64,000 nucleotides of DNA, from positions 62,001-126,000 of the forward strand of contig NZ_CP139478.1 of the NCBI RefSeq assembly GCF_034259105.1, given 5' to 3'. Made by a program: the position numbers and the translations under genes. The notes beneath the pieces are model-generated. The model had not been told where the DNA came from and did no database searches. It worked only from the letters and a program-made list of their open reading frames with translations. Origin of the DNA: Limosilactobacillus reuteri (GTDB lineage Bacteria > Bacillota > Bacilli > Lactobacillales > Lactobacillaceae). Positions 1 to 8,407 of the stretch are shown in pieces; within the stretch, counting starts at the first letter, position 1; every line of letters starts with the position of its first letter.

Positions 1-2
1 TT

Positions 3-533
3 ACTAATTACCTGCGCCAAAATAACCTTAATTTTGTGGTAATCGGTCACCCGGATAAGGCCCAAGATCGGTTTGTCGACAATGATAACGTAGCGGCAGG
101 GCAAGCGGCGACTGATTATCTGATGGATCATCAGGAGGTCAGCCATCCAGTCTTTCTTCAATCTGCAAGTAATTGGGTATTTGAACAGGATAGACATCAA
201 GGTTATGAGCAGAGTATGCAAAATCATCAACTTCCTGCTCTTAGCTGGCGATATTCGCCAACCGGACTTGCAGTTAAAGATTTTATTAAACAACATCCGC
301 AAATCGATTCAATTGTTTGTGTTGATGACTTGTTGCTGGTACGATTAATACGGCAACTACAAGAATTTAATTTACCAACTATTTGTTTTAACAATAGTCG
401 GTTGATGGGGATGTTAATTAATCAAGAAGAGAAAGTTGACTTACAACCCCGCAAATTGGGTCAGCAAGCGGTCAAATTGCTTTTTAATTTAGAAGAGCAG
501 TATCGGATTGTTGATTTTAAAATAAATAGTTGA
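3..533 (+). CDS. LacI-family transcriptional regulator, C-terminal part
   Basis: This reading frame is open at the left window edge, so only about the last 176 residues are visible and the helix-turn-helix is missing. The visible part reads like the sugar-binding core of LacI/GalR regulators: a VVIGHPD segment, a D-NDNVAAGQAATDYL strand-helix unit, a SIVCVDDLLLVRLI effector-domain helix and the usual closing QPRKLGQQAVKLLF. It lies upstream of a maltose transporter/phosphorylase block, separated by a thiolase gene and two terminators, so a MalR-like role is an inference from context and from LacI-type operators near 1943-1979. A hairpin with a T-rich tail follows the stop. Family assignment is confident; the ligand is not known. 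Confidence 0.8.
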   Translation, partial: TNYLRQNNLNFVVIGHPDKAQDRFVDNDNVAAGQAATDYLMDHQEVSHPVFLQSASNWVFEQDRHQGYEQSMQNHQLPALSWRYSPTGLAVKDFIKQHPQIDSIVCVDDLLLVRLIRQLQEFNLPTICFNNSRLMGMLINQEEKVDLQPRKLGQQAVKLLFNLEEQYRIVDFKINS

Positions 534-536
534 TAG

Positions 537-578
537 AAAGGACCACGGAATTACTTGCCACGGTCCTCTCTTATTTTT
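537..578 (+). terminator. Terminator after the LacI-family gene
   Basis: AGGACC at the left arm pairs with GGTCCT at the right arm around a short loop, and TTATTTTT follows. It closes the regulator transcript just before the thiolase ribosome binding site. Confidence 0.6.
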
Positions 579-596
579 ACATGGAGGGAAATCGGA

Positions 597-1775
597 ATGG
601 AGAAGGTTTACATTGTTGCTGCTCAGCGAACACCAATCGGTAAGTTTAACGGTCAGTTAGCTTCAAAGTCTGCAGTTGAATTAGGAGCGATTGCAATTAA
701 AGCGGCTGTTGAAAAGGCAAAGCTCAGTGGAAATGATATTGACCAAGTGTTAATGGGGAATGTTATCCAAGCAGGGACTAGACAAAATCCAGCTCGCCAA
801 GCATCAATGGCCGCTGGATTAGGTGAGCAGGTTCCGGCAATAACGATTAATGACGTCTGTGCGTCGGGAATGTCCAGTGTTGACCTGGCAGCAAGTTTGA
901 TTCGCGCAGGACAGGCTAATGTAATTGTTGCCGGGGGGATGGAAAGTATGTCTCAAGCTCCTTATATCCTTCCTAAGGCACGGAATGGCTATCGATTTGG
1001 GAATGGGACCTTGCTTGATGCAATGCAAAGTGATGCTTTAAATGATGTTTATGGCGGTTATCCAATGGGAATTACTGCTGAAAATATCAATGATAAGTAT
1101 CAGATTACTCGTCACCAGCAAGACGAATTTGCTTTACTGAGTCACCAACGTGCAGTAAAGGCTCAAAAAGCAGGCTATTTCGATTCAGAAATTGTGCCAG
1201 TTGAAGTTAAGCAGAAACGAACCACCGTGACTGTAACGGTTGACGAAGCACCACGATCAGATACTTCACTAGCGGTTTTAGCGAAACTAAAACCAGCTTT
1301 TAAATCTGACGGAAGTGTGACTGCGGGAAACGCCTCGGGAATTAATGATGGGGGAGCTGCTCTGGTTCTTGCTTCTGAAAGTGCAGTCAACCGATTAGGG
1401 TTAACTCCATTAGCTGAGTGGCAAGGATCCGCAGTTGTTGGTCTGGATCCAGCATTAATGGGTCTGGGGCCATATTATGCAATCAATAAGCTCTTAAAAA
1501 AACAGCAGATGTCGGCAGATGACGTAGAAACTTACGAAATTAATGAAGCGTTTGCGACCCAAGCCCTTGTTTGTCAGGACTTGCTTCATCTTGATCCTAG
1601 TACTGTCAATCCTTGGGGTGGAGCAATTGCGTTAGGCCATCCAGTTGGGTGTTCAGGCGCGCGAATTATTGTCACGATGATTAATGAAATGCATAAGGAT
1701 AATCATGAACTTGGCATTGCTTCGCTGTGTGTTGGTGGCGGAATGGGTGAAGCGGTCCTGTTTAAGAAAATTTAG
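597..1775 (+). CDS. Acetyl-CoA acetyltransferase (thiolase)
   Basis: This 392-residue protein is a thiolase, condensing two acetyl-CoA to acetoacetyl-CoA (or the reverse), a cytosolic step that can feed the mevalonate pathway. The acyl-accepting Cys is visible at about residue 88 in [10 protein letters not shown], followed by the C-terminal motifs [21 protein letters not shown] and the second active-site Cys in [10 protein letters not shown]. Length is normal for the family. I start at ATG 597 because GGAGGG at 583-588 lies about 8 bases upstream; an upstream in-frame TTG has no such site. The gene has its own strong terminator and stands alone between the LacI-type gene and the maltose genes. 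A degradative thiolase is possible but no beta-oxidation set is nearby. Confidence 0.93.
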   Translation: MEKVYIVAAQRTPIGKFNGQLASKSAVELGAIAIKAAVEKAKLSGNDIDQVLMGNVIQAGTRQNPARQASMAAGLGEQVPAITINDVCASGMSSVDLAASLIRAGQANVIVAGGMESMSQAPYILPKARNGYRFGNGTLLDAMQSDALNDVYGGYPMGITAENINDKYQITRHQQDEFALLSHQRAVKAQKAGYFDSEIVPVEVKQKRTTVTVTVDEAPRSDTSLAVLAKLKPAFKSDGSVTAGNASGINDGGAALVLASESAVNRLGLTPLAEWQGSAVVGLDPALMGLGPYYAINKLLKKQQMSADDVETYEINEAFATQALVCQDLLHLDPSTVNPWGGAIALGHPVGCSGARIIVTMINEMHKDNHELGIASLCVGGGMGEAVLFKKI

Positions 1776-1800
1776 TACCAAGAATAACTTTCATTGTAAA

Positions 1801-1856
1801 AGGCAAGTAATTGAGGAAGCTTGAATTTTTTCTCAATTACTTGCCTGCTTTATTTT
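1801..1856 (+). terminator. Strong terminator after the thiolase
   Basis: A perfect 15-base-pair stem (1801-1815 with 1832-1846) is followed by a T-rich tail. It isolates the thiolase from the maltose block. Confidence 0.85.
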
Positions 1857-1942
1857 ATTAAGCTAAATGTATTTTAAATAATTAACTATAACGGGCCTGT
1901 TTTGCGGAAATTAAATAGTAATAACTTTAAATTACAAAAATC

Positions 1943-2036
1943 TGCAACCGTTTTCCGAAATTTTGCGCAAGCGGTTGCACAAAAATTTTAAATTTGATAT
2001 TATTAATATTGCAATAATGTATGAAACGCTTACAAT
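1943..2036 (+). promoter_or_regulatory. LacI-type operators and cre-like site upstream of the maltose block
   Basis: Two LacI-family operator-like sequences occur: TGCAACCGTTTTCCG at 1943-1957 and CGCAAGCGGTTGCA at 1966-1979. The second is nearly identical, in reverse complement, to the operator upstream of the paralogous transporter at 40599-40612. A cre-like ATGAAACGCTTACA lies at about 2021-2034. Together they suggest repression by a MalR-like LacI protein and CcpA control. The match to consensus is by eye. Confidence 0.6.
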
Positions 2037-2086
2037 AATCATAAGTGTCTTTTAGAACTATTTTATAAGTTAAGGAGTTGTTAGCA

Positions 2087-3436
2087 ATGAGTCAAGAAAA
2101 GTCCACGGGGGCTGGATTACCTACTCTATCAAAGAGTACCATCTGGATGATCAACTTTGGATTCCTTGGTGTTCAGACAGCTTTTACTCTGCAGAGTTCT
2201 CAAATGAGTCGGATTTTCCAAACTATTGGGGCCGACCCTAACAACCTTGGCTGGTTCTTCATCTTACCACCATTAGCTGGTTTGATTGTTCAACCAATCA
2301 TTGGTTATTATTCAGACCGTACATGGGCACCAAAGTTAGGTGGTCGGCGGTTGCCATACTTACTATTGGGAATGATTGTAGCTGTTATCGTTATGATTTT
2401 GCTTCCTAATTCAGGAAGTTTCGGTTTCGGGTATGGTTCGCTTGCTGCCCTTTGGTTCGGTGCAATTACTGTTGCTTTACTTGACCTTTCATCAAATGTG
2501 GCAATGCAGCCATTTAAGATGATGGTTGGTGATATGGTTAACGATGACCAAAAGAGTTATGCCTATGGGATTCAAAGTTTCTTATCTAACACAGGTGCTG
2601 TGTTAGCTGCCGTTTTCCCATTCATTTTAACTGCTTGGTTTGGGGTTCGTAACACTGCAAAACGAGGCGTTGTTCCAGATTCAGTTATTATCGCCTTCTA
2701 CGTTGGGGCAGCCTTGTTAGTTGTTACTAGTTTATTTACAGTTTTCCGGGTTCATGAATATGACCCAGCAACTTACGCAAAGTACCATGGTATTTCTGAA
2801 GATGATAACAAAGAGGGTGGAAATTGGTTCACACTCTTAAAGCATGCACCAAAGGCATTCTGGACAGTTACCCTTGTTCAATTCTTCTGCTGGTTTGCAT
2901 TCCAATACCTCTGGACATACTCAGCTGGGGCTATTGCGAAAAACGTTTGGAATACTGTTGATGCTACCTCTGCTGGTTATCAGGCTGCTGGTAACTGGTA
3001 CGGTGTGCTTGCGGCTGTTCAATCAATCGCTGCTGTTATTTGGTCATACGTTTTAGCTAAGGTGCCGAACAAGTACCACAAGCTTGGTTACGGTGGTAGT
3101 TTACTTCTTGGTGCTCTTGGGTTCATTTCAGTGTTCTTTGTTCATGATCAATGGACGTTGATTGTTTCATACACCCTTGTCGGAATTGCTTGGGCTGCGA
3201 TGAACACTTACCCATTAACAATTGTTACAAACGCATTGACTGGTAAGCACATGGGTACATACCTTGGATTATTCAACGGTTCAATTTGTTTACCACAAAT
3301 TGTTGCTTCATTATTGAGTTTTGCTTTATTCCCATTATTTGGACACTCACAAGTTCACATGTTTATCCTTGCTGGTATTGTAATGGCTCTTGGTGCTCTT
3401 TCAGTTGCCACAATCAAGGAAACTTATGCTGAATAG
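2087..3436 (+). CDS. Maltose-type sugar:cation symporter (SLC45/GPH-like MFS)
   Basis: This 449-residue, about twelve-helix membrane protein belongs to the MFS/SLC45-GPH type that imports maltose and related disaccharides in lactobacilli. Typical features are SQMSRIFQTIGADPNN after the first helix, PPLAGLIVQPIIGYYSDRTW, the GGRRLPYL loop, and a central hydrophilic loop near residues 225-250. AAGGAG at 2072-2077 sets the ATG at 2087; an in-frame TTG nine bases earlier is too close to the site. It precedes maltose phosphorylase, which makes maltose the likely substrate. Close paralogs occur at 39130-40503 and, broken, at 31738-33123. Substrate is inferred from the operon. Confidence 0.88.
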   Translation: MSQEKSTGAGLPTLSKSTIWMINFGFLGVQTAFTLQSSQMSRIFQTIGADPNNLGWFFILPPLAGLIVQPIIGYYSDRTWAPKLGGRRLPYLLLGMIVAVIVMILLPNSGSFGFGYGSLAALWFGAITVALLDLSSNVAMQPFKMMVGDMVNDDQKSYAYGIQSFLSNTGAVLAAVFPFILTAWFGVRNTAKRGVVPDSVIIAFYVGAALLVVTSLFTVFRVHEYDPATYAKYHGISEDDNKEGGNWFTLLKHAPKAFWTVTLVQFFCWFAFQYLWTYSAGAIAKNVWNTVDATSAGYQAAGNWYGVLAAVQSIAAVIWSYVLAKVPNKYHKLGYGGSLLLGALGFISVFFVHDQWTLIVSYTLVGIAWAAMNTYPLTIVTNALTGKHMGTYLGLFNGSICLPQIVASLLSFALFPLFGHSQVHMFILAGIVMALGALSVATIKETYAE

Positions 3437-3465
3437 GAGTTATTTAATAAAAAAATTAATTAAGT

Positions 3466-3497
3466 TATAATAAAGGCAGGTTAAAAACTACCTTTAT
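3466..3497 (+). promoter_or_regulatory. Candidate promoter -10 and hairpin between transporter and malP
   Basis: TATAAT at 3466-3471 is followed by an imperfect hairpin (TAAAGG pairing with CCTTTA, about 3470-3497) right before the malP ribosome binding site. It could be a second promoter, a weak attenuator or an mRNA processing site that raises malP expression relative to the transporter. Confidence 0.35.
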
Positions 3498-3523
3498 TTC
3501 AGATGAAAGGAATTGAGATTTCA

Positions 3524-5776
3524 ATGAAACGTACATTTGATATTGCCCCTTGGCATGTTGCTACTCACAAATGGGACCCACAAGACAAGCGTTTACAAGA
3601 ATCAATGACTAGTTTAGCCAATGAAAATCTTGGTATGCGCGGCTTCTTTGAAGAAGGTTACAGTGGTGACCACATGGAAGGTATCTACCTCGGGGGAGTT
3701 TGGTTCCCTGACAAGACTCGTGTTGGTTGGTGGAAGAATGGTTATCCTAAGTACTTTGGTAAGATGATCAATGCTGTCAACTTCATGAAGTTAATCATTA
3801 AGGTTAATGGTGAACAACTCGACTTAGCAAAGCAAACACCAAAAGACTTTAAGCTTGATCTTGACATGAAGCGTGGTGTTTTAGAACGACGCTTTACTGT
3901 TGAAATTGGTGGTACTGAAATGTACTTCAATTTTGAACGTTTTGTTAGTGTTACCCAAAAAGAATTAGTTGGTCAACGTCTCCACATTAAGAACCGTGGC
4001 GACAGTGATGCTAAGGTTGAAATTACCAGCATGATTGATGCTGATGTATACAACGAAGACGCTAACTACGATGAACAATTCTGGAACGTTTTAGGCAAGT
4101 CTGCTGATGGCGAACATGCTGAATTAACTTCTATGACTAAGAAGAATGATTTTGGTACTCCACAATTCATCGTTGGAATGAAGACTACTTCAAAGACTAA
4201 CCTTGACCACGTGGATGACGGTACTGACGAAAAGCACGCTTACAACACATTTGCTGGTACTGTAGCTGCTGGTAAAGAAGTTAACTTTGAAAAGCGTAGT
4301 ATCGTAATGACTTCTCGTGATTACGATTCTCAAGCAGATATTGAAAAGAACTTGGATGTATTAGGCGACCAACTTGATAATCAAAGTTTTGACGATTTAC
4401 TCGATCCACATATTAAAGAATGGGCAGATCGTTGGGTTAAGTCTGATGTTGAAATTGAAGGTGACGAAGGAGCTCAACAGGGTATTCGTTTCAACCTCTT
4501 CCAACTCTTCTCTACTTACTACGGTCAAGATTACCGTCTTAACATCAGTCCAAAGGGATTCACTGGTGAAAAGTACGGTGGTGCTACTTACTGGGATACT
4601 GAAGCTTACTGTATTCCTGTTTACCTTGGGGTTGCAGACCCAGAAGTCGCTCGTAACTTATTAATGTACCGTTACAAGCAATTAGATGGTGCCTTTGTTA
4701 ACGCTAAGCAACAAGGACTTGCTGGTGCATTATTCCCAATGGTTACCTTCAACGGTATCGAATGTCACAACGAATGGGAAATTACCTTTGAAGAAATCCA
4801 CCGTAACGGGGACATTGCCTTTGCTATTTACCTTTACACTAAGTACACTGGCGACAAGTCATACGTTCTTAACGAAGGTGCAGAAGTTCTTACTGAAATT
4901 TCTCGTTTCTGGGCTGACCGTGTGCACTACTCCCAAAACAAGAATAAGTACATGCTTCATGCCGTAACTGGTCCTGATGAATACGATAACAACGTAAACA
5001 ACGACTGGTACACTAACCTTCTTTGTCGTTGGACTCTTCAATACACCCTTGACATCTTAGACCAAGTAGATGAAAAGGTAGCTAAGAAGCTTAATGTTTC
5101 AGAAGACGAAAAGCGCAAGTGGAAGGGCATTGTAGACAACATGTACCTTCCTTATGACAAGGAAAAGGACATCTTCCCAGAAAACGATGGCTTCATGGAC
5201 AAGGACTTGACTCCAGTTTCTGAAATTCCAAGTGACCAATTACCACTTAACCAACACTGGTCATGGGATAAGATCTTACGTTCACCATACGTAAAACAAG
5301 GTGACGTTATCCAAGGTCTCTGGGACTTCATCGATGACTTTACTAAGGAAGAAAAGAAGAACAACTTTGACTTCTACGAACAATTTACTGTTCACGAATC
5401 AAGTCTTTCTGCTTCCGTTTACTCAATTATCGCTGCTGATATTGGTTACGAAGACAAGGCCGTTGAATTGTATGAACGTTCAGCACGTCTTGACCTTGAT
5501 AACTACAACAACGATACTTCTGATGGACTTCACATCACTTCAATGACTGGTTCATGGCTTGATATTGTTCAAGGATTTGCTGGTATGCGTGTTCGTGATG
5601 GTCAATTGCACTATGCACCATTCTTACCTAAGAAGTGGGATTCATACCAATTCCGTCAAATGTTCCGTGGTCGGATCTTGAAGGTTAAGGTTGACAAGCA
5701 TGGTACTAAGATCGATCTTGTATCAGGTGACCCAATTACCATCGATCTTGACGGTAAGAAGCTTGAATTAAAGTAA
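3524..5776 (+). CDS. malP: Maltose phosphorylase (GH65)
   Basis: The 750-residue protein phosphorolyses maltose to glucose and beta-D-glucose-1-phosphate in the cytosol. It has the GH65 layout: an N-terminal beta-sandwich (about 1-270), a linker helix region and an (alpha/alpha)6 barrel with the general acid Glu near residue 486 in VTGPDEYDNN, plus the substrate motif GFTGEKYGGATYWDTEAY near 345. Length matches lactobacillar maltose phosphorylases. ATG 3524 follows AAAGGA at about 3506-3511; an earlier in-frame ATG at 3503 overlaps that site. Codon choice is strongly biased (for example AAG for Lys, GAA for Glu), as expected of a highly expressed gene. pgmB follows after 18 bases. Confidence 0.96.
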   Translation: MKRTFDIAPWHVATHKWDPQDKRLQESMTSLANENLGMRGFFEEGYSGDHMEGIYLGGVWFPDKTRVGWWKNGYPKYFGKMINAVNFMKLIIKVNGEQLDLAKQTPKDFKLDLDMKRGVLERRFTVEIGGTEMYFNFERFVSVTQKELVGQRLHIKNRGDSDAKVEITSMIDADVYNEDANYDEQFWNVLGKSADGEHAELTSMTKKNDFGTPQFIVGMKTTSKTNLDHVDDGTDEKHAYNTFAGTVAAGKEVNFEKRSIVMTSRDYDSQADIEKNLDVLGDQLDNQSFDDLLDPHIKEWADRWVKSDVEIEGDEGAQQGIRFNLFQLFSTYYGQDYRLNISPKGFTGEKYGGATYWDTEAYCIPVYLGVADPEVARNLLMYRYKQLDGAFVNAKQQGLAGALFPMVTFNGIECHNEWEITFEEIHRNGDIAFAIYLYTKYTGDKSYVLNEGAEVLTEISRFWADRVHYSQNKNKYMLHAVTGPDEYDNNVNNDWYTNLLCRWTLQYTLDILDQVDEKVAKKLNVSEDEKRKWKGIVDNMYLPYDKEKDIFPENDGFMDKDLTPVSEIPSDQLPLNQHWSWDKILRSPYVKQGDVIQGLWDFIDDFTKEEKKNNFDFYEQFTVHESSLSASVYSIIAADIGYEDKAVELYERSARLDLDNYNNDTSDGLHITSMTGSWLDIVQGFAGMRVRDGQLHYAPFLPKKWDSYQFRQMFRGRILKVKVDKHGTKIDLVSGDPITIDLDGKKLELK

Positions 5777-5794
5777 TTCTTGGAGGCATTTGAG

Positions 5795-6457
5795 ATGAAG
5801 TTTGAAGATTTGAAAGGTTTTGCATTTGATCTTGACGGTGTTATTGCTGACACTGCTCGTTTTCACGGTCAAGCATGGCACCAATTAGCTGACAAGGTTG
5901 GAACTGAATGGACTCCAGAACTGGCTGACGCATTAAAGGGTGTTAGTCGGATGGATTCTTTGGAATTAATCTTGAAGGCTGGCGGCCATGAAAATGACTA
6001 TACTCAAGACGAAAAAGAAGCTTTGGCAACTGAAAAGAATGATAACTATATTAAATTAGTTGAAACTCTAACACCTGCTGATATTCTTCCAGGAATGAAA
6101 GATTTCTTAGATGAATTGAAAGCTAATGGTTACCACATTGTATTAGCTTCTGCTTCTAAAAATGCGCCAAAGGTTCTTAAGTATTTGCAATTAACTGATT
6201 ACTTTGAAGGAATCGTTAATCCAGCAAACTTAAGTCATGGTAAGCCAGATCCAGAAATTTACCAAGAAGCAGCTAAATTAATGGATCTTCCAGCTGACCA
6301 AGTAGCAGGACTTGAAGATGCCCAAGCCGGAATTGAATCAATTAATCGTGCTGGTGAATTATCAATTGGTTTTGGTGCTGATTTGCAGGATGCTGATGTT
6401 AAGTTCGATAAGACTGGCGACGTATCCTTAGCTGCTATTAAAGCGCAAATGAATTAA
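5795..6457 (+). CDS. pgmB: Beta-phosphoglucomutase
   Basis: This 220-residue HAD-superfamily enzyme converts beta-glucose-1-phosphate from maltose phosphorylase to glucose-6-phosphate. The nucleophile Asp12 and acid/base Asp14 sit in FDLDGVIADT, the phosphate-binding Ser/Lys motifs are in VLASASKNAP and HGKPDPEIY, and the metal site in GLEDAQAGIESI. Cap domain residues about 15-90 match the beta-PGM subfamily. ATG 5795 follows TGGAGG at 5781-5786; an in-frame TTG at 5780 overlaps it. It is the last gene of the transporter-malP-pgmB unit and is followed by a terminator. Confidence 0.96.
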   Translation: MKFEDLKGFAFDLDGVIADTARFHGQAWHQLADKVGTEWTPELADALKGVSRMDSLELILKAGGHENDYTQDEKEALATEKNDNYIKLVETLTPADILPGMKDFLDELKANGYHIVLASASKNAPKVLKYLQLTDYFEGIVNPANLSHGKPDPEIYQEAAKLMDLPADQVAGLEDAQAGIESINRAGELSIGFGADLQDADVKFDKTGDVSLAAIKAQMN

Positions 6458-6488
6458 GATCCAATTTCTCTCTTTTAACAATCCGTAA

Positions 6489-6524
6489 AGACGTACTTAG
6501 AATAATCTAGGTGTGCCTTTTTTT
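6489..6524 (+). terminator. Terminator of the maltose operon
   Basis: A wobble-rich stem (about 6491-6501 with 6506-6516) is followed by a run of seven T at 6518-6524, ending the maltose block. Confidence 0.65.
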
Positions 6525-6535
6525 ATGTGAAATTT

Positions 6536-7021
6536 ATGAAAAGAAAAATCGTTATAATAACAACAATCATTCTAATTAGTTGCTTATGGGTAGTAGTTGC
6601 GATTAACTTTAATCGGCCGTCCCTTCAGCCAGTTCAAGATGAAACACAGTCAAGTCAACAACCGCGGCCAAAATTTACCGACCAACAAATTGGGGTTTTG
6701 GCTGGATTGGCAATATCTCCCGACTGGTTAAAACAAAATATTGCTGCAAATCAACTCGTTTATGGAATTGTTAAGCCTTCTGATACCGTTCCAGCCGGAG
6801 TAAATGATTATAGCTATTTAGTAGCCGCTGACGACCAAGATGGAACGGTAATTTTCTTTAAAGTTGAAGGCCAAACGGTGATCATAAAATATACTTCTCA
6901 GCGAAATGCAAAACTAAAAACAAAGGACTTAACCTTGACGCAACTAAGAAAAGAATTCTACCAAACTAAGTCACAAAAAAAGCAAGTAGATAACTATATA
7001 GCAGGATTGCGGACCGAGTAA
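6536..7021 (+). CDS. Membrane-anchored hypothetical protein
   Basis: I do not recognise this 161-residue protein. An N-terminal hydrophobic segment (residues about 3-23, after MKRK) suggests a signal anchor, with the remainder outside the membrane. A Gln/Ser/Pro-rich linker near 32-45 precedes a small folded region with alternating strands (YSYLVAADDQDGTVIFFKV) and a basic C-terminal helix. There is no Cys in a lipobox position and no LPxTG motif. The start is uncertain: GTG 6527 is in frame and neither codon has a strong ribosome binding site. It lies directly behind the maltose terminator and before the stringent-response gene, with no obvious partner. Confidence 0.6.
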   Translation: MKRKIVIITTIILISCLWVVVAINFNRPSLQPVQDETQSSQQPRPKFTDQQIGVLAGLAISPDWLKQNIAANQLVYGIVKPSDTVPAGVNDYSYLVAADDQDGTVIFFKVEGQTVIIKYTSQRNAKLKTKDLTLTQLRKEFYQTKSQKKQVDNYIAGLRTE

Positions 7022-7108
7022 AATTTAAGGCATCTTAAAAATGCTATTTTCAGGGTATTCTTTAGTGATGAGTACTGTATAATATTCAAATTAAAGGAGG
7101 AAACTGTG

Positions 7109-7729
7109 ATGTCAATTTATGGCCCATATGAGCAGATTTTGTCAAATATTCTTTCCCTCACAACTGATCGGATCAAAGAACTAAATCAGCAAACAGTGCA
7201 GGATAAGCAACCAAAACTTTATGAACATTTAATTGCCCGGGTGAAGACTTCCGAGAGTATGGCAGAAAAATGCCAGCGAAAAGGCTATCCGGTCTCTACT
7301 GAATCGGCCTTACGAAAATGTCGCGATGCAGTTGGAATCAGAATTGTTTGTAATTTCATCGATGATATTGACCGTTGCCTTTACCAATTACGTCAAGCTG
7401 ACTGGTGTGAGGTTATTAAGGAAAAAGATTATATTACAAATGCAAAGCCAAATGGGTATCGGAGCTATCACGTCATTATTGATGAAACAGTTCCATATCA
7501 AGATATTGAAGGAAATAACCCCGGACATTTTTATGTTGAAATTCAGTTACGAACGATCGCAATGGACTCATGGGCAAGCCTTGAACATGAGATGAAATAT
7601 AAACATAATATTAAAAATCCAGAGCGAATTGGCCGTGAACTTAAACGTTGTGCTGACCAATTAGCATCGTGCGACGTTCAAATGCAAACAATCCGGCAAT
7701 TAATTAATTCTAGTGAGGAAGGCGAATAA
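7109..7729 (+). CDS. relQ: Small alarmone synthetase (RelQ-like GTP pyrophosphokinase)
   Basis: The 206-residue protein carries only the RelA/SpoT synthetase domain and so belongs to the small alarmone synthetases that make ppGpp/pppGpp from ATP and GDP/GTP. Visible motifs are RCRDAVGIRIVCNF-like strand residues near 72-90, KPNGYRSYHVIID near 115-128 (GTP/ATP contact) and the catalytic Glu in HFYVEIQLRTIAMDSWASLEHEM near 145-165. There is no hydrolase, TGS or ACT domain. AAAGGAGG just upstream favours ATG 7109 over GTG 7106. A TATAAT at about 7077 is a likely -10. It is followed within a few bases by a response regulator and kinase, suggesting co-transcription. Confidence 0.9.
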   Translation: MSIYGPYEQILSNILSLTTDRIKELNQQTVQDKQPKLYEHLIARVKTSESMAEKCQRKGYPVSTESALRKCRDAVGIRIVCNFIDDIDRCLYQLRQADWCEVIKEKDYITNAKPNGYRSYHVIIDETVPYQDIEGNNPGHFYVEIQLRTIAMDSWASLEHEMKYKHNIKNPERIGRELKRCADQLASCDVQMQTIRQLINSSEEGE

Positions 7730-7730
7730 A

Positions 7731-8396
7731 ATGCGAATCCTTGTAGCAGAAGATGAACAGCAGCTATCTCATGTATTAAGTTCAGCGATGACAGCGAGTG
7801 GTTATCAAGTTGATATTGCTAATAACGGCCAAGAAGCGGTTGAGCAGGCGAAAGAAAATGCTTATGATGTCATAATTTTAGACATCATGATGCCTGTTAA
7901 ATCAGGATTGGAAGCATTAAAAGAAATTAGGGCAACTGGTAATCCCACATATATTATGATGTTAACGGCAATGGGTGAAGAAGATGATAAGGTAACTGGT
8001 CTTGATGCCGGTGCTGACGATTACTTGACTAAGCCATTTTCGTTAAAAGAACTACTTGCTCGTTTGCGCTCCCGTCAACGCCGAGACGATTCTTACCAAG
8101 TAGATGTTCTTGAATTTGGTGATTTGACTCTTAATGGAAATGATCAATCGCTTGAAAGTCATAATTCGATTAGTTTAATGAATCGGGAAAATCGTTTACT
8201 TCAGTATTTTATTTTGAATGCTAATAAAGAACTATCAGTAAATGAACTTATCAGTCATGTTTGGGATGAGAATGAAACCGCTGATCAAGAAGATCTCTGG
8301 ATTAATATCTGTTATTTACGGCAAAAATTACAGGCAATTCAATCTCAAGTAACAATTAGTGGTGAAAAAACTGGACCGTTTATGATTGTATACTAG
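7731..8396 (+). CDS. OmpR/PhoB-family response regulator
   Basis: The 221-residue protein has a receiver domain (1-120) with acidic pocket AEDE near the N terminus, phosphoacceptor Asp51 in IILDIMMP, Thr in MMLTAMG and Lys in YLTKPFS, followed by a winged-helix DNA-binding domain (about 125-221). The C-terminal wing ends TGPFMIVY instead of the usual VRGVGY hairpin, so the last beta-hairpin is diverged. It starts one base after the relQ stop and is followed at once by its histidine kinase. Its signal is unknown. Confidence 0.92.
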   Translation: MRILVAEDEQQLSHVLSSAMTASGYQVDIANNGQEAVEQAKENAYDVIILDIMMPVKSGLEALKEIRATGNPTYIMMLTAMGEEDDKVTGLDAGADDYLTKPFSLKELLARLRSRQRRDDSYQVDVLEFGDLTLNGNDQSLESHNSISLMNRENRLLQYFILNANKELSVNELISHVWDENETADQEDLWINICYLRQKLQAIQSQVTISGEKTGPFMIVY

Positions 8397-8407
8397 GGGG
8401 CCAAGGA

